Shown here piece after piece: positions 7,501-11,897 of a stretch of 11,897 bases of DNA. Made by a program: the position numbers and the translations under genes. Positions within the stretch are counted from its first letter, which is position 1. Each line of letters begins with the position of its first letter. Under the pieces are notes generated by a model, which did no database searches, had not been told where the DNA came from, and saw only the letters and a program-made list of their open reading frames with translations. Source of the DNA: Sulfurimonas sp. (GTDB taxonomy: Bacteria; Campylobacterota; Campylobacteria; Campylobacterales; Sulfurimonadaceae); assembly GCA_027047745.1 (NCBI GenBank), contig JALTUB010000344.1, positions 1 to 11,897 of the forward strand, in the 5' to 3' direction.

Positions 7501-7868
7501 AAAAATCTTGCTAGAAGCACTGTAAAACTACTCCCATCACGAAGTGCTACTGCTTTAGCATTACCTAGATTCTCATCTTGTGCTGATTTGTATTCGCCTA
7601 AGATGTAAGATTTGAGTGTTCTCTCTTTAGACTCAGCACCAGCCGCTTTGTTAAAAGTAATCTTCTGATGAGGGACAAGAAGCGTTGTAAGAGCATCGAC
7701 TATAGTTGATTTTCCTGAGCCTATATCTCCTGTAAGTAGAGCATTTTGTTTGTTAAGTTTAAGGGATATAACCTGCTTGTCATAAGTCCCCCAGTTATAA
7801 AGCTCAAACTCCTCTAAACGAAACCCAGTAGTGCTATCATCCTGTGCAAAATCAAATCTTAACTCCAT
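4545..7868 (-). CDS. jetC: Wadjet SMC-like ATPase JetC (MukB-like, COG4913)
   Basis: The motor of the Wadjet complex. ATP binding and hydrolysis drive loop extrusion on plasmid DNA, with JetA as kleisin and JetB as KITE subunit. SMC architecture is clear in the 1107 residues. The N-terminal head has Walker A GDIGSGKST (47-55). A first coiled-coil arm runs about 255-445, a hinge domain about 450-625 (from NIPKRVSM through the GWDNAQK area), and the return arm to about 900. The C-terminal head has ABC signature KSGGQ (998-1002), Walker B FVMIDEAF (1033-1040, Asp1037/Glu1038) and D-loop GSDES (1043-1047). No catalytic residue is missing. The start overlaps the jetB end by 10 nt and is preceded by AAGGA at good spacing. 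Rad50/SbcC share these motifs, but the neighbouring jetA, jetB and jetD settle the identity. Confidence 0.95.
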   Translation of the reverse strand: MELRFDFAQDDSTTGFRLEEFELYNWGTYDKQVISLKLNKQNALLTGDIGSGKSTIVDALTTLLVPHQKITFNKAAGAESKERTLKSYILGEYKSAQDENLGNAKAVALRDGSSFTVLLARFFNDGYEESYTVAQFFYISNKQVQKFFITSKGELGIKKDFIESRFKDIRSLKKSIRSLPHTEVYESFKEYSKDFKRSMGIKNDQALNLFYQTVSLKAIGNLTAFVREHMLESSEIDTKIDELCKNFSELSHAHTLVLKAQEQIEILSPLEREAKAYEKLQKQKSHSEEMRDSLGLYFSQFKKELLQKKIEELGIELHKTESTKIKTDASLAQKRESELSLNTELKLNGGDRIKQLGQLKNQSQKELKEKKEAHSSYNELAKKLSLSTVSNEHRFLKNAQEAKELLETQEQQATKVQNELIINTSSLQRHKDKREELRAEINFLEKNRSNIPKRVSMIRDTMAEALSLDVNDLPFVGELVKVKDSEWQGAIERVMHSFSLSLLVNEELYERVSEYVNATHLGGKLVYLKVLSKKSRTEYFERAKNSLLHKIEVKADSPFYDALSSMLQERFDTPCVANMDEFRKFKKALTQSGQFKSNLSRHEKDDRFDINNRSRWTLGWDNAQKLASFVSELEKLEEKIAFIDTEIKHLKEEALTMQRQRDRLRDIGKYKEFAKIDWYSEAKYIEEIKQELEEFEKSSDILKSIQERLKALKEEIVELMPKSETLSKNIGALESKIESFGLELKTLSGEQELSQELQDSLAKLFEELVSDSLNLNNIAAKERFLHTHIQQEISRDAQKIQRSAEKILSTMSLYKSKFSVESKEMDLSTDSLGEYRAKLSELKRDDLPKFEKRFHELFKEKTIQKTAMIQAELEHHSKEIESKIAKINNSLRDIEYNSGTYITLIAEPSNIKEIREFKQDLKSAISYAIGDDNSYDEGKFLQIKSIIDRFNGREGYSDVDKKWRNLVTDVRNWFNFSASERYVSDESEKEYYAHSGGKSGGQKEKLAYTVLASSLAFQFGLEYNEVQSRSFRFVMIDEAFGKGSDESTKYALRLFEKLNLQLLVITPKTKINVIEPFVRSVHFVHNQDGMHSSLLSMSIEEYQKNAL

Positions 7869-8428
7869 CGCTCTTCCTTATACTCTCGCAACTTTTCATC
7901 AAAGTCACTTAGCCATTGTGCATCTACAAAAGCTTTGATGGCACTCTTTATCTCATAACTATTCTCGCTTGATTTAAGCTTTTTTAAAAACCCTAACTCT
8001 TCTACTTTTTTTATGGTTGCATCTATCTCTTTATGAAGTTTTACCTCATTAAACTTTTGTGGTAAAAAAAGTAAAAGAGAGGATACTAAATCCTCTTTAG
8101 AGATAATAGCACGGCTTGATTCATTTTGCATCTCAAAATCAACTATCTTTTTACGAAGTAGTACACAAAGAAGAGATACTTTAAAACTAAGCTCTCTTGC
8201 GTTTATAAGTTTTGGAAGTTGTGGGGCATCTTCATCTTGTTCTAAAGTTTTAAGGTAAGCATAGCCCTCTACCTCATCCACCTCAAGACTGAGTCCAATT
8301 ACCTCAAAATACTCACTCATAACTCCACGACTATTTTCAAGCATCTCTAGCCATGCATTTTCATTATCACTCTTATAAAAAAGCCCTTTAAGTAGTAGTG
8401 TTGTCGCTACTTTAGTTTCATAATTCAT
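7859..8428 (-). CDS. jetB: Wadjet KITE subunit JetB (MukE-like, DUF4194)
   Basis: Small winged-helix subunit that binds the kleisin JetA and helps clamp DNA on the JetC heads, as MukE does in MukBEF. Family features seen in the 189 residues are LLKGLFYKSDNENAW (12-26), DEVEGYAYLK (51-60), the conserved helix LSFKVSLLCVLLRKKIVDFE (80-99), and a C-terminal winged-helix region around KVEELGFLKKL (141-151) ending with YEIKSAIKAFVDA. Length fits DUF4194 proteins. The start forms an ATGA overlap with the jetA stop and has GAGG just upstream; the end overlaps jetC by 10 nt. Tight coupling between jetA and jetC suggests matched stoichiometry. Assignment rests on motif pattern plus position. Confidence 0.9.
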   Translation of the reverse strand: MNYETKVATTLLLKGLFYKSDNENAWLEMLENSRGVMSEYFEVIGLSLEVDEVEGYAYLKTLEQDEDAPQLPKLINARELSFKVSLLCVLLRKKIVDFEMQNESSRAIISKEDLVSSLLLFLPQKFNEVKLHKEIDATIKKVEELGFLKKLKSSENSYEIKSAIKAFVDAQWLSDFDEKLREYKEERWS

Positions 8429-9861
8429 TCATCCCTCACAAAGATAATTTTTGGTAATTTTACTTTTTTACTTACGCCACTCTCATCGCTAATCTCTACA
8501 ATTTCTACACTTGATTCATCTAGCGTCACATTCTCACTTTTTTTAGCTAAAGATATATAACCAACAAGTTCTGCTATGCCTTTAGAGATAGGAAACTCTT
8601 CTAAAACTTTAGAGAGTTTAACCTGAGTGGATTTAAGAAGAAGTTTTTGGATATTTTGCAAAAGCAACTCTTCATCTATGTAAAAAAGATTGTAAAAGCT
8701 CTCCATATCAAGAGTTACATCCTCCTCAACAAGTTCTCGTTGAAACTCCTGAGCTACTTTTGGCTGATAGAGTGACTTCGAAAAGATGGAGTTTATATCT
8801 GTCTTATACCCTGCAATACTCATAAAGTTTTTTGCCTTTGGTGCATTCTCTTTTATCTCTAAGGCTGATTGCTCGATTTTCTGAGATAGTTCCAAGATAC
8901 GGCGATTTTCCATCCAAATTCTATCATCTAAAAAGCGTCTAAGTTGTTCTATAAGTTTAGAAGAGACATTAAAAACTTTCTCTCCATTTTTAAGCAGAGT
9001 AAACTTTAGTCCACCCATATTTCTGTTACTGTCAAGTTTTTTTATACTCTTTATAGAGTAGAGATTTTCTATAAGTTCAGAGAGTTTATCACTTCTCTCT
9101 ACATCACTTAAAAGTTGCCAAAAAGCAAAGAAACTCTTACCTTGGTCACTCTCTCGTATGCTATCTTCTATCTCAAAGATAGAGTGAAGCACATCACCTT
9201 TTGCCGGGCTACCTAAAGCTATTTTTTCCATTGCAGAAGCATTTAAGGAGCGAAAATTGTACTCTATCTCACTAAAATCATATTTAAGTTTTCGCACCAT
9301 CTCTTCTATTTGCATATAATGTTCTTTGATTCGAGAGCTATCAAAACGAATATCTCGTTTTGCTCGAATAGCTTCTATCTCTGAATCAAGTGCATTTCGT
9401 TTAGATTCAAGTTCTGCTATTCTCTCTTCATCACTCATAGTTGTCTCAAACTCTAACTCTTCAAGCAACTCAAAGATAATGTTAAACTTACTACGACTTC
9501 CAACAAACTCTTTTTTTTCCAATGATTCTATAAACTCCAGAGCCTTTTGTGTGTAAGGAGTGAGTTCATAAAGAGCTTCATCAGCACTCTCATGATACTT
9601 TCTAAGGTAACCATTTTTCTCACTCACGAACTCATCAAGGTACTCTTTAGCCTCTCTAGGAAAAGCATTTTCATAGGTTTGGTTTAGGTTAAAAAGATAG
9701 TCATCAAGGTGTGAAAGTATCTCAGAATGCAGTAGAGTAATCTTAGCATTTTTAACAAAGGCTAAATAGAAAAAAGAGAGAGTAAATGCAAAGTTATCAC
9801 TACTTAAAAGTCGTAAAGTATGATGGTGAGCTTTTAAATTTTTTAGCTTTTCGTAAGTCAT
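8425..9861 (-). CDS. jetA: Wadjet kleisin subunit JetA (MukF-like, DUF3375)
   Basis: Kleisin that bridges the two JetC heads, recruits JetB and helps entrap DNA; first gene of the operon. The N-terminus (HHHTLRLLSSDNFAFTLSFF, 12-31) matches the opening of DUF3375. The segment YELTPYTQKALEFIESL (98-114), followed by a helical wing (SKFNIIFELLEEL, 124-136), is the usual winged-helix region. A short coiled coil spans about 143-170, and an extended middle/C-terminal region ends in KLPKIIFVRDE. The 478 residues are normal for type I JetA. The ATG at 9861 is the first possible start, since an in-frame TAA lies two codons upstream. Its Shine-Dalgarno AGGAGA is 12 nt away, longer than usual. A 58-bp gap separates it from ligA and holds a possible promoter. 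Confidence 0.9.
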   Translation of the reverse strand: MTYEKLKNLKAHHHTLRLLSSDNFAFTLSFFYLAFVKNAKITLLHSEILSHLDDYLFNLNQTYENAFPREAKEYLDEFVSEKNGYLRKYHESADEALYELTPYTQKALEFIESLEKKEFVGSRSKFNIIFELLEELEFETTMSDEERIAELESKRNALDSEIEAIRAKRDIRFDSSRIKEHYMQIEEMVRKLKYDFSEIEYNFRSLNASAMEKIALGSPAKGDVLHSIFEIEDSIRESDQGKSFFAFWQLLSDVERSDKLSELIENLYSIKSIKKLDSNRNMGGLKFTLLKNGEKVFNVSSKLIEQLRRFLDDRIWMENRRILELSQKIEQSALEIKENAPKAKNFMSIAGYKTDINSIFSKSLYQPKVAQEFQRELVEEDVTLDMESFYNLFYIDEELLLQNIQKLLLKSTQVKLSKVLEEFPISKGIAELVGYISLAKKSENVTLDESSVEIVEISDESGVSKKVKLPKIIFVRDE

Positions 9862-9873
9862 TATTTATAAATA

Positions 9874-9896
9874 TCTCCTATCACATTTATTGTATA
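9874..9896 (-). promoter_or_regulatory. Possible -10 element and ribosome binding site of the jet operon
   Basis: In the 58-bp ligA-jetA gap the minus strand carries TATACAAT (9896-9889), then AGGAGA (9879-9874) 12 nt before the jetA ATG. A TTGATT at 9914-9909 is only 12-14 nt from the -10 candidates, too close for a standard sigma-70 pair. No terminator hairpin is visible after ligA, so readthrough from ligA is also possible. The SD is clear; the promoter call is weak. Confidence 0.35.
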
Positions 9897-9919
9897 TAAT
9901 TTTTCATTAATCAATGCTT

Positions 9920-11872
9920 TTATGCTAACAACTCTCTCATCTCATTTTCAGTTAAAGTTTGCACTCCCAACTTCACTGCCTTGTCATACTTACTTCCAGC
10001 ATCCTCTCCGTAGATTAAGAAGTCTGTTTTTTTACTCACACTTCCACTTACTTTTGCTCCAAGACTCTCTAACATCTCTTTTATAACTCCACGAGACTGA
10101 CTCATAGTTCCTGTTAAAACAGCCGTTTTTCCTTTAAAAGGGTTCTCTTTTGCTTCCTCTTTTTTTGGGGGTTCTTGTGGTTGGAGTATCTCTTGAAGTT
10201 TTGCTATTGTGAGTGCATTTACTCTTACAAACTCTAAAACAGAGTCTGCCATCTCTTCACCTATGCCATCACAAGCTATTATCTCCTCTTTTGTTGCATT
10301 TATAAAAGAGAAACCAAAGTTGTCTGCTAAAGTTTTTGATGCTACTTCACCGATATGTTCTATGCCTAAAGCATTTATAAAACGCCAATATTCACTCCCT
10401 CTTGCATTGTCTAAAGCATCAAGTAAGTTTTGTGCTTTTTTCTCTTTAAAACCATCTAGTGTTAGTAGTTTTTCCAAATCTAACTCAAACAAATCAACAA
10501 CACTTTTGACAAATCCTGAGGTGAAAAGTTGTTCAACTATTTTATTACCAAGCCCATCAATATTTAGACAAGGTTTTGAAGCAAAATAAATGATAGAGTT
10601 TACCACTCTAGCCTCACACTCCAAGTTTTGACACTTTAGTAAAACGCCTTCATCTAAAAGTTCACTCTCACAAACAGGACACTTAGTTGGTCTCTCATAA
10701 ACTTTTTCTTTGCCTGTTCTCTCATGAGTTAAAACTTTGATGATTTTAGGGATAACATCTCCACTCCTTAGTATGATAACTTTGTCTCTAAGTCGTATAT
10801 CTTTTCTATCTATCTCATCAAAATTATGAAGTGTTGCTCTCTCAACTACAACACCATCTATATCTGTAGGTTCAACTATAGCCACAGGAGTAACAGCACC
10901 CGTTCTTCCAACTTGCAAAACTATATTTTTCACAGTTGTTATCTTCTCCACAGCAGGAAATTTATAAGCAACTGCCCAGCGAGGGACTTTAACTGTATAT
11001 GCCATATCTATTTGTGAGCTTATCTCATCTACTTTTATAACCATACCATCAAGCATCATAGAGTAAGAGTCTCTATCATGAACCATCTGTTTGTATATGG
11101 ACTCTATCTCATCTATATTTTTACAAACTGCTCGCTCTGGTGGTTGACGAAATCCAAGCTCATAGATGTAGTTCATTTTATCATGAAGCAGTTTTTGAGG
11201 TAGGCTATTTATACCTATGCCATAAGGTAAAAAGACAAGATTTCTTGCTGCTGTTATACTTGAGTCAAGTTGCCTTAAACTTCCAGCTGCTGCATTTCTA
11301 GGATTTGCAAAGAGTGCTTCATTGTTTTGTAAACGCAACTCATTTATCTTTTCAAACTCATCTTTAAATATAACTACTTCACCACGAATTTCTATAGTAT
11401 CTTTATGCTCTATAGTTAAAGGTATAGACTTGATTGTTTTTACATTTTGAGTGATTAGTTCGCCAATATTTCCATCACCTCTGGTAATTCCTTTGACTAA
11501 TTCACCATTTTCATAGAGTAAATCTAGCGAAGCTCCATCATACTTTGGTTCACAATAAAAGCTTATATTTTTATCTAATTTATAAGTTTTTTCCAACCAT
11601 TTCATAAGTCCATCACTGTCAAAAATATCTTCTAAAGACCACATACGAGAGAGATGTTTTTCCTTAGTAAAACCATCACTTATCATGTCCCCTACTCTTT
11701 GAGTCGGAGAGTCATTTAAAATATCTTTAGAATTTTGCTCTTCATAAGAGACAACTTCATGATAGAGTTCGTCATAAACTTCATCAGTCGTTATTGGGTC
11801 ATCGAGAACATAATAATGTTTCGCCCATAAGTTAAGTTTTTCTACTGCTTTTTTATATTCATTTTTGTTCAT
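9920..11872 (-). CDS. ligA: NAD+-dependent DNA ligase LigA
   Basis: Seals nicks in replication and repair, using NAD+ to adenylate the catalytic lysine. Domains in order over 650 residues are: Ia NMN-binding region with YYVLDDPITTDEVYDELYHE (20-39); adenylation domain with catalytic Lys110 in EPKYDG, TRGDG (130-134), DGMVIK (275-280) and AYKFP (302-306); OB fold with VGRTGAVTPVA (321-331); zinc finger with Cys398, Cys401, Cys414 and Cys419; helix-hairpin-helix repeats (about 435-550); and a C-terminal BRCT domain (about 577-650, GKTAVLTGTM and a conserved Gly/Lys-rich region). All essential residues are present and length is close to the 671 residues of E. coli LigA. The start is the only good Met; its SD is weak. 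Only 25 bases precede it in the window, so the promoter cannot be judged. It is probably a housekeeping neighbour, not part of the defence system. Confidence 0.97.
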   Translation of the reverse strand: MNKNEYKKAVEKLNLWAKHYYVLDDPITTDEVYDELYHEVVSYEEQNSKDILNDSPTQRVGDMISDGFTKEKHLSRMWSLEDIFDSDGLMKWLEKTYKLDKNISFYCEPKYDGASLDLLYENGELVKGITRGDGNIGELITQNVKTIKSIPLTIEHKDTIEIRGEVVIFKDEFEKINELRLQNNEALFANPRNAAAGSLRQLDSSITAARNLVFLPYGIGINSLPQKLLHDKMNYIYELGFRQPPERAVCKNIDEIESIYKQMVHDRDSYSMMLDGMVIKVDEISSQIDMAYTVKVPRWAVAYKFPAVEKITTVKNIVLQVGRTGAVTPVAIVEPTDIDGVVVERATLHNFDEIDRKDIRLRDKVIILRSGDVIPKIIKVLTHERTGKEKVYERPTKCPVCESELLDEGVLLKCQNLECEARVVNSIIYFASKPCLNIDGLGNKIVEQLFTSGFVKSVVDLFELDLEKLLTLDGFKEKKAQNLLDALDNARGSEYWRFINALGIEHIGEVASKTLADNFGFSFINATKEEIIACDGIGEEMADSVLEFVRVNALTIAKLQEILQPQEPPKKEEAKENPFKGKTAVLTGTMSQSRGVIKEMLESLGAKVSGSVSKKTDFLIYGEDAGSKYDKAVKLGVQTLTENEMRELLA

Positions 11873-11897
11873 GTAAACTGCTTTATTTTATTATTAA

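Larger units (their letters stand above)
3389..9861 (-). other. Complete type I Wadjet defence operon jetABCD
   Basis: Four genes in canonical order overlap by 4, 10 and 11 nt (jetA/B, B/C, C/D), and jetD overlaps tlyA by 14 nt, so translational coupling throughout is likely. Family assignment is DUF3375 (JetA), DUF4194 (JetB), COG4913-type SMC ATPase (JetC) and DUF3322/DUF2220 (JetD), the type I combination. Wadjet restricts plasmid transformation: JetABC extrudes loops on small circular DNA until stalled, and JetD then cuts it. No disruption is seen in any of the four reading frames. Confidence 0.9.

Noticed and set aside
10209..10589. 126-residue plus-strand open frame opposite ligA
   Set aside because: It lies antisense to the conserved helix-hairpin-helix part of LigA and has no family pattern or ribosome binding site that I can see.

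Overview
The window is AT-rich, tightly packed bacterial DNA. Protein sequences and gene content point to a Campylobacterota (epsilonproteobacterial) genome, most like Sulfurimonas and relatives. That placement rests on family recognition by eye, not on a search.

Layout, left to right. A 5'-truncated mltF-type lytic transglycosylase (2-1030, +) ends exactly where a convergent phosphomannomutase/phosphoglucomutase gene (1031-2389, -) ends. The intrinsic terminator of the mutase gene appears to lie inside the last codons of mltF. A gap of about 250 bp follows (2390-2643). It holds the mutase leader and a decayed, frameshifted N-terminal fragment of a phage-type integrase (about 2540-2691, +). 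From 2644 to 9861 on the minus strand are five overlapping genes. In transcription order they are jetA, jetB, jetC and jetD, a complete type I Wadjet (MukBEF-like SMC) plasmid-defence system, followed by the housekeeping rRNA methyltransferase gene tlyA. Upstream on the same strand is ligA (9920-11872), the NAD+-dependent DNA ligase.

How it works together. JetA (kleisin), JetB (KITE/MukE-like) and JetC (SMC ATPase) should form a DNA loop-extruding complex that senses small circular DNA, and JetD (Toprim nuclease) should cut it. All family-defining motifs are intact: Walker A, SGGQ signature, Walker B and D-loop in JetC, and Toprim acidic residues in JetD. The system therefore looks functional. 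It sits between two housekeeping genes, ligA and tlyA, that lie close together in at least Campylobacter jejuni. tlyA is now the last cistron of the defence operon, with its start codon inside the jetD end. The integrase remnant abuts the other end of tlyA, and the last ~16 TlyA residues are read from the antisense strand of that remnant. This suggests mobile-element activity and a rearrangement breakpoint here.

I see no tRNA, rRNA, CRISPR array or intact insertion sequence. The main system, Wadjet, is already described. The less expected items are its housekeeping context, the hidden integrase relic with the recoded TlyA tail, the terminator embedded in a convergent gene, and the C-terminal extension of the MltF-like protein.
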